Source: DATBLE01 sp046734415
GTDB lineage: Bacteria > Actinomycetota > Thermoleophilia > Gaiellales > Gaiellaceae
Direction: 5' to 3'
Assembly: GCA_046734415.1 (NCBI GenBank)
Contig: JBKPRD010000132.1
Location: 1 to 64,000 of the forward strand
Length of the DNA stretch: 64,000 nt
Shown: positions 45,098 to 53,136 of the stretch, in pieces
Position numbering within the stretch: the stretch's first letter is position 1
How the letters are laid out: each line of letters begins with the position of its first letter
Made by a program: the position numbers and the translations under genes
Notes under the pieces: model-generated
The model's database searches: none
Seen by the model: the letters and a program-made list of their open reading frames with translations, nothing else
Told to the model about the DNA's origin: nothing

Positions 45098-45246
45098 GCG
45101 CCTGGCAGTGTAGCCGCGGGTCGCAGAGCCATCCTCCGCCGCGGCCGACATGGCGGGCGCGGCACGGGGACGCTCGTCGGGAGGGTGGAGTTGAGGGAGG
45201 GGGCTCGGGCTCCCGGGGGGAACCGGATGTTCCTCCCACGCATAAA

Positions 45247-45285
45247 AGGACGTCCGGGCCGGTGCTACCGCGCCGCGGACGTCCT
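45247..45285 (-). terminator. Rho-independent-type terminator in the tRNA-Phe/SAM hydrolase gap
   Basis: Perfect 10-bp arms AGGACGTCCG/CGGACGTCCT around a 19-nt loop. On the minus strand the stem is followed by TTTTAT, one of the few U-tracts in the window. It probably ends the long minus-strand cluster that finishes with the SAM hydrolase at 45362. The remainder of the 264-bp gap 45098-45361 holds no gene that I can support. Confidence 0.6.
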
Positions 45286-45314
45286 CTTGCTGTGAACCCT
45301 ACTCCTCCTGCGGG

Positions 45315-45333
45315 CGGGGTCAAGCGGACCCCG
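45315..45333. repeat. GGGGTC/GACCCC hairpin after the SAM hydrolase gene
   Basis: A 7-bp perfect stem CGGGGTC/GACCCCG with loop AAGCG, 28 bp beyond the SAM hydrolase stop. The stem matches the GGGGTC half of the 39-bp repeats but the flanks do not, so it is at most a distant relative. Confidence 0.4.
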
Positions 45334-45361
45334 ATCTAAAAAGTGCGCAATGTGCGGGCGC

Positions 45362-46165
45362 CTAGCCGGGAACGTAGATCGTGATCGGCTGCCCTGGGCG
45401 GACGGAGAACATCTCCGCGGCGTTGCCGTCGGTGATCGCGACGGCGATGTTCTCGTATGCGTCCTCGTAGAGGATGATGTCGCCCGCGCGCGCGTCGGAG
45501 AACGCCCTCGCGGCCGTTGCGTAGTAGCGGTCGACGCCGAGGTCGAGCTCGACGCGGCGGCCGGCGACGATCCCCGCGCTCTCGACGTCGGCGCGCGAGA
45601 GGTTCAGCTGGACGTTGCCGAAGCGGTCGACATAGAGGACGGTCGCGCGGATCATCGCCTCGCCGACCTCCGGCTCGGGCAGCTCGAGCCGAACAAGGGA
45701 GGCGGGCTCGATCTCCGGGCCGAGCTCGCCCGGGTCGACGCCTCCGACGAGATGTGCAGCGGCGGGAGCGAATACGTCGCGGCCGTGGAACGTGCGCGAC
45801 ACCGGCCGGAGCATGTACGCGGAGTTCGCGAGCTGCCAGGCGGCCGACACCCCGCCCAGCCGCTCGGCAGCCGGCACGAGCAGCCCGTTGTCGGGCCCGA
45901 CGTACAGCCGGCCCTGCTCGTCCCTGAGCGCAAGCCCTCGCCGATCGCCGCCGACCCCCGGATCGACGACCGCGAGATGGACCCCCTTCGGCATGTAGGG
46001 AAGCGTGTTCGCGAGCACGAGCGCGCCCTGGAGCACCGCCTGCGGCTCGATCCCGTGCGTGATGTCGATGATCTGGGCCTCCGGCGAGATCCGCTTGATC
46101 ACGCCGTGGCAGGTGCCGACGAAGTCGTCCTGCAGGCCGAAGTCGGACAGGAACGTGACGAACAC
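45362..46165 (-). CDS. SAM hydrolase/SAM-dependent halogenase-fold protein (DUF62)
   Basis: 267 residues of the S-adenosylmethionine hydroxide adenosyltransferase family. FVTFLSDFGLQDDFVGTCHGVIKRI opens the fold, followed by IIDITHGIEP, HLAVVDPGVGGDRRGLAL and YVGPDNGLLVPA, and a C-terminal beta-barrel. Most members split SAM to adenosine and methionine; halogenases have a specific chloride/fluoride loop that I cannot confirm here. GTG start with TAGCCT 6 nt upstream, the TAG being the hemD stop. Confidence 0.9.
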   Translation of the reverse strand: MFVTFLSDFGLQDDFVGTCHGVIKRISPEAQIIDITHGIEPQAVLQGALVLANTLPYMPKGVHLAVVDPGVGGDRRGLALRDEQGRLYVGPDNGLLVPAAERLGGVSAAWQLANSAYMLRPVSRTFHGRDVFAPAAAHLVGGVDPGELGPEIEPASLVRLELPEPEVGEAMIRATVLYVDRFGNVQLNLSRADVESAGIVAGRRVELDLGVDRYYATAARAFSDARAGDIILYEDAYENIAVAITDGNAAEMFSVRPGQPITIYVPG

Positions 46166-46171
46166 GGCGGG

Positions 46172-46177
46172 AGGCTA
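46172..46177 (-). promoter_or_regulatory. -10 box of a leaderless promoter for the SAM hydrolase
   Basis: TAGCCT on the minus strand, 6 nt before the GTG; TAG is also the hemD stop. Confidence 0.45.
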
Positions 46178-46786
46178 TCCGGCCTCGACCACAGCCGAAA
46201 CGACCGCGTCGGGGGACGGCGAGGCGGCCTCGGCGGCGACGGTCAGACCGGCAGCGCGCGCCGCTGCGGTCGTGTGCGGACCGATGCTGACCACGGGAAC
46301 GCCCAGAGCGAGATCGGCGAACGCCCGCGCGGCCGACGGGGATGCGAGGACGGCGAGGTCGCCGCTCGGCGGGTCGACCGGCCTGAGCTGCTTCGTCCGG
46401 TAGAGGGCGAGGAACTCCGCGCCGAGCTCGTCGGCGAGCAGCCTGCGCGCGCCCTCGGCGCCGGCGAAGAGGACGCGGCCGACGGGACGAGGCAGCGCGT
46501 CCAGCAGCCCCTCCTGCGTCGACACGCGCGCGATCAGGTCGACGTCCCCCCAGGCCGACGCGGTCGCCTGGCCGATCGCGGCAACGCGCCCCGGGCGCCC
46601 GCGTGCGCGGCGACGGAGCTCGTCCGCTGCCGTCGCGCTCGTCAGGACGAGCCAGTCGTAGCCGTCCAGCTGGATCGGCCCGGTCTCGATCGGCTCGAAC
46701 GCGAGCAGGGGGCAGACGACGACGTCGTAGCCGAGGTCGCTGAGGCGCCGCCCCACGCGCTCGTTCCGGCCCTCCGGCCGGGTCAG
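46175..46786 (-). CDS. hemD: uroporphyrinogen-III synthase; no canonical start codon
   Basis: About 203 residues of HemD, which closes hydroxymethylbilane to uroporphyrinogen III. It shows the conserved opening LTRPEGRNERVGRRLSDLGYDVVVCPLLAFEP, DWLVLTSATAADEL, VAAIGQATASA, VLFAGAEGARRLL, and VVSIGPHTTAAARAAGLTV at the end. No ATG, GTG or TTG exists in frame between 46936, well inside hemC, and the conserved start. The boundary given is a CTG overlapping the hemC TGA (CTGA); an ATC at 46789 would keep one more residue of the first strand. Start uncertain, identity firm from fold and context. Confidence 0.85.
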   Translation of the reverse strand: MTRPEGRNERVGRRLSDLGYDVVVCPLLAFEPIETGPIQLDGYDWLVLTSATAADELRRRARGRPGRVAAIGQATASAWGDVDLIARVSTQEGLLDALPRPVGRVLFAGAEGARRLLADELGAEFLALYRTKQLRPVDPPSGDLAVLASPSAARAFADLALGVPVVSIGPHTTAAARAAGLTVAAEAASPSPDAVVSAVVEAG

Positions 46787-47619
46787 GATGACCGTTCGGC
46801 CGCCAGCCGTGCGAGCTCCTCTCCGAGTGCGGCGGGGTCGTCGCCGCTGCGCCGCTCGAGCCAGCGCCCGTTCTCGTCCGCGACCAGCCCGACGAGCGCC
46901 GAGCCGTCGTGGTGCGCCGCCACGGGTGCCAGGCACCCGCCGCCGACCGCAGCCACGCAGGTGCGCTCGGCCTCGACCCGCCGCCTGGTCTCGGCGTCGT
47001 CGGCCACGGAGACCAGCTCCTCCTCGCCCGCACGCACCTGGATCGCGAGCGCTCCCTGGCCCGTCTCCGGCAGCAGCTCCTCCGGCTCGAATCGGCGTCC
47101 GATCTCGCCGTCGAGCCCGAGCCGGTCGAGCCCGCAGGCGGCGAGCACGACCGCGTCGAGTCCGCGCTCGCCGCGCTTCCGCAGCCGAGTGTCGATGTTG
47201 CCGCGGAGCGGCTCGATCGTCAGCCCCGGCTCGAGCGCGAGCAGCTGCGCACGCCGGCGGACCGAGGCGGTGCCGACCCGCATCCCCGGCCGGAGCTCGC
47301 GGGCGCCGCAGAGCGCGTCGCGCGGGTCGTCGCGCGGCAGGTAGGCACCGACCGCCAGGCCGGCCGTGTCCGACGAGGTCATGTCCTTCGCGGAGTGGAC
47401 GGCGGCGTCGATCCGCCCCGCGAGCAGCGCCTCCTCGAGCTCCTTGACGAACACGCCCCGCTCGCCGATCTGGCCGAACGGACTCCGCCGGTCGCGGTCG
47501 CCTGCAGTCGTGATCGGGACGAGCGCGATCTCGCGGCCAGGCCCCCGCAGCCGGTCCGCCGCGAGCGACGCCTGCGTCAGCGCCAGGCGGCTGCCGCGCG
47601 AGCCGAGCCGCACGAGCAT
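46783..47619 (-). CDS. hemC: hydroxymethylbilane synthase (porphobilinogen deaminase)
   Basis: 278 residues, somewhat short of the usual 300-310. It polymerises four porphobilinogens on a dipyrromethane cofactor, held by the Cys in GGGCLAPVAAH. It shows LGSRGSRLALTQASLAAD, GVFVKELEEALLAGRIDAAVHSAKDM, LCGARELRPGMRVGTASVRRRAQLLA, LRGNIDTRLRKRGERGLDAVVLAACGLDRLG and LPETGQGALAIQVR. The ATG shares its A with the hemA TGA (TGATG). It sits in the hemX-A-C-D order. Confidence 0.95.
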   Translation of the reverse strand: MLVRLGSRGSRLALTQASLAADRLRGPGREIALVPITTAGDRDRRSPFGQIGERGVFVKELEEALLAGRIDAAVHSAKDMTSSDTAGLAVGAYLPRDDPRDALCGARELRPGMRVGTASVRRRAQLLALEPGLTIEPLRGNIDTRLRKRGERGLDAVVLAACGLDRLGLDGEIGRRFEPEELLPETGQGALAIQVRAGEEELVSVADDAETRRRVEAERTCVAAVGGGCLAPVAAHHDGSALVGLVADENGRWLERRSGDDPAALGEELARLAAERSS

Positions 47620-48857
47620 CAGCCCGCCGGGTCGTCGAGACCGAACAGGTGGCGGACGGCCTCGGCGTAGCTGCCGCCGTCCGCGCCGGCCGCCGCCTCC
47701 TTCAACCGAACCGTCGGCAGATGAAGCAGCTTGTCGACGATCCGGGCCGTCACCGACTCCACCGCGGCGTGCTGGGACTCGGACAGTCCGAGCCGGTTCC
47801 GTGCCCGCTCGAGCTCGGCAGCGCGGACCTCCTCCGCCCAGGCGCGCAGCGATGCGATCTCGGGAACGACCTCGCGTGACGCATGCCACTCGCGGAAGCG
47901 CTCGGCCTCCGCCGCGACGATCGCCTCTGCCCGAGCCGCCTCACGCCGGCGTCCGGCGAGGCCGGCAGCGACCACCGACTCGAGGTCGTCCACGTCGTAG
48001 AGGAAGCACCCGTCGACCTCATGGATCTCCGGGTCGAGGTTGCGCGGGACGGCGAGGTCGATCAGGAACAGCGGCCGTCCCTTGCGCCCGCGAACGGCGG
48101 TCTCCAGGTGCTCGCGCGTCAGTGTTCGCTCAGGCGCCCCGGCCGCGGAGAGCAGGACGTCCACGTCGGCGAGCCGGTCGACGGCCTCCGCGAGCGGGAT
48201 CGCCTCACCCCCGAAGCGGCGCGCGAGCTCCGCGCGACGGTCCGCAGAGCGATTCGCGACGAAGGCGATCGAGGCGCCGCGGGCAGCGAGGCTGCGGGCG
48301 GCGAGCTCGGCGACGTGCCCTGCCCCGACGAGCAGCACCCTGCAGCCGTCCAGCTCGCCGAAGACTTGCTGCGCGAGCGCCGCCGCCGCCGACGAGACCG
48401 ACGCGGGGCTCTCGCCGATCGCGGTCTCGGCCCGCACCTTCTTGCCTGCGTGCAGCGCCTGCCGGAAGAGCCGGTCGAGGATCGCCCCGGCGGCGCCGGC
48501 CTCGTACGCCTCGCGCACCTGACCGAGGATCTCACCCTCGCCGGGCACCATCGAGTCGAGCCCCGCGGCCACGCGGAAGAGGTGCAGGGCGGCGGCCTCG
48601 TCGTGGAGGCGGTAGACGCCGCGCAGCTCGTCCTCAGGCAGACCGCTGACGCGCGCGAGCGCCGCCAGCGCCCGCGCCTCGGCGTCCGGGCCAACGAGGT
48701 AGAGCTCGGTGCGGTTGCAGGTCGAGAGGCATACGGCTTCCCCGTCTGCCGCGAGGTCGCGCGCGAGCGCGGCGGCCTCGGCGAGCGGCACGAACGCGCG
48801 CTCACGCACCGCGATCGGCGTCGACTGGTGGGAGAGTCCGACGAGGGTCAGGTTCAC
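47619..48857 (-). CDS. hemA: glutamyl-tRNA reductase
   Basis: 412 residues, first committed step of C5-pathway tetrapyrrole synthesis (glutamyl-tRNA to glutamate-1-semialdehyde). The active-site Cys is in LSTCNRTELY, then VPGEGEILGQVREAYEAG, the NADPH-binding VLLVGAGHVAELAARSLAARG, LIDLAVPRNLDPEI, and a helical dimerisation tail. The GTG at 48857 overlaps the hemX-like stop as GTGA; the longer frame to 49538 is shadow. Confidence 0.96.
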   Translation of the reverse strand: MNLTLVGLSHQSTPIAVRERAFVPLAEAAALARDLAADGEAVCLSTCNRTELYLVGPDAEARALAALARVSGLPEDELRGVYRLHDEAAALHLFRVAAGLDSMVPGEGEILGQVREAYEAGAAGAILDRLFRQALHAGKKVRAETAIGESPASVSSAAAALAQQVFGELDGCRVLLVGAGHVAELAARSLAARGASIAFVANRSADRRAELARRFGGEAIPLAEAVDRLADVDVLLSAAGAPERTLTREHLETAVRGRKGRPLFLIDLAVPRNLDPEIHEVDGCFLYDVDDLESVVAAGLAGRRREAARAEAIVAAEAERFREWHASREVVPEIASLRAWAEEVRAAELERARNRLGLSESQHAAVESVTARIVDKLLHLPTVRLKEAAAGADGGSYAEAVRHLFGLDDPAG

Positions 48858-49642
48858 GAGAAGTGGGTGAGCTGGAGGCCGAGTCGCGCCACGATCACGA
48901 GCGCGAAGCCGGCGAGTGCGAGATAGGCGGCGCGCCGGCCGCGCCAGCCCGATTCGAAGCGTAGGAAGAGGTAGAGCGCGTACACCGCCCAGGCGCCGAG
49001 GGTGACCGCCATCAACGCATCCACCGCCGCGCCGTCGCGCCGCAGGCGAACGAGCCCTGCGCCGATGCCGACCGTCAGCGCAGGCAGGGCGACCGCGATC
49101 GTCCGCCCCGTCAGCGTCTCGAGCGTGACGAGCGACGGCGCGCGGCCGAGCAGCCCCGCCGGGCGACGGCGCTTCAGCCGTCCCTCCTGCCAGAGGTAGA
49201 GCGCCGAGAGCGCAGCCGCGAGCGTGAACGCGGCGAACGCGAAGGAGACGAGCCCCACGTGGAGCACCAGGAACATCGTCGAGTAGCGGCTGCCGGAGCC
49301 TTCTCCGGTCCCGCCGCCGACACGGGCGAGGACGAGCAGCGCGGCCGCGAGTGGCATCACCGCGAGGCCGAGCAGGCGGTAGCGCGTCCGGCAGCCCCAG
49401 ACGAGGTAGACGGTGACGACGAGCCACACGAACAGGTTGAGCGAGGCCGCCCAGGTCGACCACGGGAAGCCGTCGGCACGAGCAGCCTGGGCGATCAGGA
49501 GCGCGGTCTGGAGGAGCCAGCCGATGCGGACGCCCCACGTCGCCAGCCGTCCGGCCGTCCCCGGCCTTCGAACATCTCCCGCGTACGCCAGCGCGGCCTC
49601 GCCGTACGCGACGAGCGCGGGCCAGAAGAGGAGCTCAGCCAC
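48854..49642 (-). CDS. HemX/CcsA-type cytochrome assembly membrane protein
   Basis: 262 residues with eight hydrophobic segments. FPWSTWAASLNLFVWLVVTVYLVWG and the later YSTMFLVLHVGLVSFAFAAFTLAAALSALYLWQEGRLK match the cytochrome c assembly (CcsA/CcmF/HemX) family; histidines in the helices could bind haem. The position directly before hemA, hemC and hemD is that of HemX in hemAXCD operons, known to affect HemA levels. It starts inside the end of the ccmD-like gene. Confidence 0.85.
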   Translation of the reverse strand: MAELLFWPALVAYGEAALAYAGDVRRPGTAGRLATWGVRIGWLLQTALLIAQAARADGFPWSTWAASLNLFVWLVVTVYLVWGCRTRYRLLGLAVMPLAAALLVLARVGGGTGEGSGSRYSTMFLVLHVGLVSFAFAAFTLAAALSALYLWQEGRLKRRRPAGLLGRAPSLVTLETLTGRTIAVALPALTVGIGAGLVRLRRDGAAVDALMAVTLGAWAVYALYLFLRFESGWRGRRAAYLALAGFALVIVARLGLQLTHFS

Positions 49643-49787
49643 CGACGCGCCTCCTCGCGAGCTCGGCGAGCTCGCCGACCTGGCGCTCGAGCCGCGTCAG
49701 CTTCAGCGCCATGATCACCAGGTACACGAGAACGAAGGCAAAGACGACCAGGTACGCGGCGGCGACGTACTTCTCCTCGTTGCTCAC
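49635..49787 (-). CDS. CcmD-like small membrane protein
   Basis: 50 residues: one helix (YVAAAYLVVFAFVLVYLVIMAL) followed by a charged amphipathic tail KLTRLERQVGELAELARRR, exactly the form of CcmD, which stabilises the CcmABC haem-export complex. The GTG overlaps the ccmC stop (GTGA) and the end overlaps the hemX-like gene by 8 bp. It is too small to assign by sequence alone; order and topology make the case. Confidence 0.75.
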   Translation of the reverse strand: MSNEEKYVAAAYLVVFAFVLVYLVIMALKLTRLERQVGELAELARRRVGG

Positions 49788-50497
49788 CCCGCGAGTACCT
49801 CCCTCAGCTCGCGCAGCCGTGCGTCGAGCCGTTTGCCGAGGAGCTCGACCCGGTAGAGCGCGCCGGCGAGGGCGAGCATCGCCGCGAGCGAAACGCAGAA
49901 GGTGAAGAATTGCGAGCCGGCCATCTGCGGCCCGTGCCGGTTGAAGGCGACGGGGTGGATGTAGTTCTCGGCGAGCCGGATCGCGAGCAGGCTGATCGGA
50001 ATGAGGACGACGCCGAAGAGCGCGTAGACGGCGCAGAGGTTCTCGCGCTGCGGCCCGTCCTCCAGCGAATAGCGGAGCATGAAGTACGCGGAGTAGAAGA
50101 GGAACAGCACGAGGAAGAGCACCAGCTGCCGCTCGCTCCATGTCCACCAGACGCCCCAGCGGAACTTCGCCCACAACGAGCCCGTGATCAGCGTCATCGC
50201 TCCGAAGATCACGCCTATGTGAATGGCGACGTAGCTCTCCAGGTCGGCGCCGGGCTTCCGCTTCCAGAGGACGAGCAGCGCCTTCCACGCGCCCCAGCCG
50301 AAGCACGCGTACGCGGTGAATGCGATCGGGACGTGGAAGTAGAAGATCTTCTGGTTCAGTCCGTCCTCGTCCACGGGGGCGTAAAAGAAGATCAGCGCGA
50401 TCGCGCTGCAGAGCAGCACGGCGGCGAGCCCGGCCAGTGCCGGGACCTGGTTATTCCGTAACGACGTACTCAAAGGAGGCCCACGAGATGATCGCAA
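49784..50497 (-). CDS. ccmC: haem exporter subunit CcmC
   Basis: Up to 237 residues with six helices. The haem-handling tryptophan-rich loop is RWGVWWTWSERQLVLFLVLFLFYSAYFMLR, and the conserved external histidines lie in IFYFHVPIAFTAY and ENYIHPVAFNRHG. CcmC presents haem for periplasmic cytochrome c maturation. The start is uncertain: ATG at 50497 overlaps ccmB by 47 bp, while a TTG at 50473 gives a tighter overlap and a more usual N-terminus. Confidence 0.93.
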   Translation of the reverse strand: MRSSRGPPLSTSLRNNQVPALAGLAAVLLCSAIALIFFYAPVDEDGLNQKIFYFHVPIAFTAYACFGWGAWKALLVLWKRKPGADLESYVAIHIGVIFGAMTLITGSLWAKFRWGVWWTWSERQLVLFLVLFLFYSAYFMLRYSLEDGPQRENLCAVYALFGVVLIPISLLAIRLAENYIHPVAFNRHGPQMAGSQFFTFCVSLAAMLALAGALYRVELLGKRLDARLRELREVLAG

Positions 50498-51092
50498 AGA
50501 CGGCGTCGTAGAGGACGAGAAAGCCCAGGTAGCGGCCGGGCTCGCCGGTCACGCTGGCGCCGACCCCTCCGACGACGATCGGGATGGCGAGCGGGAGGAA
50601 CAAGAGCGGCAGCAGCAGCTCACGCGCACGCCCCGCGACCGCCATCGCAGCGAGCACCGTACCGACCGCGCAGATCCCGAGGTCGGCCAGCAGGACGCCG
50701 GCGATGGTCGCACCGTCGATCCCCGAGAAGAAGAGCGCAAACGCCGGCAGCGCGACGAGCTCGGCGACGACGAGGAAGCCGAGCACGGACAGCGACTTCG
50801 CGAGCCAGATCGCGCTCCGGTCGCATGGGGCGAGGAGCAGCCCGTCGATCAGCCGCTGCTCCCGCTCGGCGACGAACGCGCGGGTGAGGCCGAGGAGCGC
50901 GGTGAAGACGATCGCGATCCAGAGCATCCCCTTGGCCGCAAGCTCGCTGGTATCGGCCGGCAGCGCGAAGTGGAAGACGACGAGGGCGGCGACGACGAAC
51001 AGGAGCATCGCCGGCACCGTGCTGCGCGCGCGCAGTTCGAGCTTCAGGTCCTTGCGCGCCAGGACCGCGACGTCGGCGAGGTAGCCGGTCAT
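50451..51092 (-). CDS. ccmB: haem exporter subunit CcmB
   Basis: 213 residues with six helices, the permease of the CcmAB(C) transporter. VAVLARKDLKLELRARSTVPAMLLFVVAALVVFHFAL opens it, and REQRLIDGLLLAPCDRSAIWLAKSLSVLGF is the typical internal motif. It starts with ATG in a 4-bp overlap with ccmA. Confidence 0.93.
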   Translation of the reverse strand: MTGYLADVAVLARKDLKLELRARSTVPAMLLFVVAALVVFHFALPADTSELAAKGMLWIAIVFTALLGLTRAFVAEREQRLIDGLLLAPCDRSAIWLAKSLSVLGFLVVAELVALPAFALFFSGIDGATIAGVLLADLGICAVGTVLAAMAVAGRARELLLPLLFLPLAIPIVVGGVGASVTGEPGRYLGFLVLYDAVFAIISWASFEYVVTE

Positions 51093-51676
51093 CTCGCGAG
51101 CACGAGCCGGTCGGACGCGAGCGCGGCGACGCGCTCCGGGTCGTGCGTCGCGACGACGAAGGTCGCGTTCGGCCGCAGGTCGGCGAGCTCGCGGTAGAGC
51201 AGCAACGCGCCCTCGTCGTCGAGCGCGTTGAACGGCTCGTCGAGCACGAGCAGCTCGGGCTCGTGCAGCAGCGCGCGGCAGAGCGCGAGCCGCTGGAGCA
51301 TCCCGCGGGAGAAGGTCTCGGTTCGGCGGTTACGCGCCTCCCAGAGCCCGAAGCGCTCCAGGAGCATCCCGATTCGCTCTCGGCGCTCGGGCACACGGTA
51401 GAGGCGCCCATAGAGGTCGAGGTTCTCGAGTGCCGTCAGCTCCTGGTAGACGAGCGGCTCGTGCCCGAGAAAGCCGACGCGCTCGCGCGGCACGTCGACC
51501 CGCAGCTCTCCGGCGGTCGGGAGAAGCAGCCCGGCGAGGAGCCGCAAGAGCGTGGTCTTCCCGGATCCGTTCGGGCCGGTGACGAGCAGGAACCCGCCGC
51601 GCGGCACCTCGAGATCGACGTCCTCGATGACCCGCTTCGCGCCGTAGCGCCGTCCGAGCGCATGCGCAGCGATCAT
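51089..51676 (-). CDS. ccmA: haem exporter ATP-binding protein CcmA
   Basis: 195 residues, an ABC ATPase of the CcmA type. Walker A TGPNGSGKTTLLRLLAGLLLP, Q-loop region FLGHEPLVYQELTALENLDLYGRLY (the LGH form is characteristic of CcmA), signature FSRGMLQRLALCRAL, Walker B LLVLDEPFNALD and switch His in VVATHDPE. The ATG at 51676 starts directly before the first strand; the 19-residue longer frame is not conserved. Followed by ccmB, C and D. Confidence 0.93.
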   Translation of the reverse strand: MIAAHALGRRYGAKRVIEDVDLEVPRGGFLLVTGPNGSGKTTLLRLLAGLLLPTAGELRVDVPRERVGFLGHEPLVYQELTALENLDLYGRLYRVPERRERIGMLLERFGLWEARNRRTETFSRGMLQRLALCRALLHEPELLVLDEPFNALDDEGALLLYRELADLRPNATFVVATHDPERVAALASDRLVLAR

Positions 51677-51788
51677 CCGCTGCCGCTCTCGCGAACGCCG
51701 CCACTTTGTAGGTGCACCCAGCCTCCTCCCCACGGCGAGCGTATCGAGAAATTCCGCACACGTCTGTGCCGGATCAGGGTCGAAGGTG

Positions 51789-52649
51789 TCACGACGCGAG
51801 CGCGTCCCCGAGCACGAAGAGGAAGAACGTGACGCTGATCACTCCGTTCATCGTGAAGAACGCGGCGTCGAGGCGACGCAGGTCGCCGGGCCGGACCAGC
51901 GAGTGCTCGTAGAGGAGCAGGAGTCCGACCGCGCCGACGCCGAGCCAGTAGAGCACGCCGACGGGCAGCCCCAGACCGGCCGCGACGAGGAAGCCGACCG
52001 TCGCGACGTGCATCGCGCGCGCGCCGGTGAACACGCCGCGCACGCCCCACCGCGTCGCCCAGGAGTGGAGCCCCTCGGCACGGTCGACCTCGACGTCGAA
52101 GAGCGAGTAGAAGAGATCGAACCCCGCGACCCAGACCGCGACCGCGCCGCCCAGCGCCCACGCCTGCCAGGGCAGTTCGCCGCGGATCGCAACCCAGGCG
52201 CCGACCGGCGCCAGCCCGTCCACGGCGCCCAGCCAGAGGTGGGCGAGCCAGGTGACGCGCTTCAGGTACGGGTAGACGACGAAGCCGACGACCGGGATCG
52301 GCCAGAGCCAGCGGACGATCGGGTCGAGCTGCCAGACGGCGACCAGGAAGAGAGCAAGCGAGGCGATGCAGAAGAGCCCGACCTGTACGGCCGTCAGCCG
52401 CCCGGCCGGCAGCTCCCGTCCCGCCGTTCGCGGGTTGCGCGCGTCGATCTCCGCGTCGACGAGCCTGTTCAGCGCCATCGCCAGCGAGCGCGCGCCGACC
52501 ATCGCGAGCGTGATCCAGAGCAGGTCGTGGGCGGTCGGGATCCCATCGACCGCGAGCAGCGCGCCCACGTAGGCGAAGGGCAGCGCGAAGACGGTGTGCT
52601 CGATCTTGACGAGCGACGCGAAGCGACGCGGGAGCTCGACCGTGCTCAT
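51789..52649 (-). CDS. UbiA-family prenyltransferase (4-hydroxybenzoate or MqnP type)
   Basis: 286 residues with about eight helices and the two aspartate-rich prenyl-diphosphate sites: ALNRLVDAEIDARNPRTAGRELP and DLFYSLFDVEVDRAEGLHS. The FASLVKIEHTVFALPFAYVGALLA opening is shared by UbiA and by MqnP of the futalosine menaquinone pathway. The second is more likely in an actinobacterium, but no other mqn or ubi gene is here to decide. It sits between mog and ccmA on the minus strand, 112 bp before ccmA. Confidence 0.88.
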   Translation of the reverse strand: MSTVELPRRFASLVKIEHTVFALPFAYVGALLAVDGIPTAHDLLWITLAMVGARSLAMALNRLVDAEIDARNPRTAGRELPAGRLTAVQVGLFCIASLALFLVAVWQLDPIVRWLWPIPVVGFVVYPYLKRVTWLAHLWLGAVDGLAPVGAWVAIRGELPWQAWALGGAVAVWVAGFDLFYSLFDVEVDRAEGLHSWATRWGVRGVFTGARAMHVATVGFLVAAGLGLPVGVLYWLGVGAVGLLLLYEHSLVRPGDLRRLDAAFFTMNGVISVTFFLFVLGDALAS

Positions 52650-52656
52650 CGGCCGC

Positions 52657-53136
52657 TCACGTCTGCCGGTGCGCGCCCTGCTCGCCCGCGAGCAGCTCGA
52701 GCGCGTGCCCGAGAGCCGGACGCAGCACCATGAAGCCGTCCCGGCAGCCGCCGGGCGAGCCGGGGAGGTTGACGACGAGCGTCGAACCCACGACGCCGGC
52801 GATCCCGCGCGAGAGCAACGCGTGCGGCGTCCTCGCGATCGAATCGGCGCGGATCGCCTCCGCGATCCCCGGCGCGGCCCGTTCCAGGACGGCGACCGTC
52901 GCCTCCGGGGTGACGTCCCGTGGGCCGAGGCCGGTGCCGCCGGTGGTCAGGACCACCTGCGCCGATCCGGCCAGCTCGGAGATGGCGTCCGCGATCGCAT
53001 CGCGCTCGTCGGGCACGACCCGCCGCTCGACCTCATAGCCCTCCGCAGCGAGGAGCTCCTCGAGCACCTCCCCGCTCGTGTCCTCGCGCGTTCCCTCGGA
53101 GACACCGTCCGAGACGGTGAGGACGGCCGCCCTCAT
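52657..53136 (-). CDS. mog: molybdopterin adenylyltransferase-type protein (MogA/MoaB)
   Basis: 159 residues. It shows VLTVSDGVSEGTREDTSG, then VLTTGGTGLGPRDVTPEAT, the molybdopterin-binding signature, and LVVNLPGSPGGCRDGFMVL. These proteins adenylylate molybdopterin before MoeA inserts molybdate. It overlaps moaC by 4 bp (ATGA). MoeA is encoded separately at 61.7-62.9 kb. Confidence 0.93.
   Translation of the reverse strand: MRAAVLTVSDGVSEGTREDTSGEVLEELLAAEGYEVERRVVPDERDAIADAISELAGSAQVVLTTGGTGLGPRDVTPEATVAVLERAAPGIAEAIRADSIARTPHALLSRGIAGVVGSTLVVNLPGSPGGCRDGFMVLRPALGHALELLAGEQGAHRQT

Noticed and set aside
45246..45290. T-box riboswitch on the plus strand
   Set aside because: The core has a mismatch in the essential TGG, no clear Stem I was found, and no plus-strand gene follows. 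The minus-strand terminator explains the hairpin better. Kept only as a low-interest finding.
45063..45323. 86-codon minus-strand open frame over the tRNA-Phe upstream gap
   Set aside because: It runs into the tRNA gene and its translation is low-complexity Pro/Arg/Ser with no domain.
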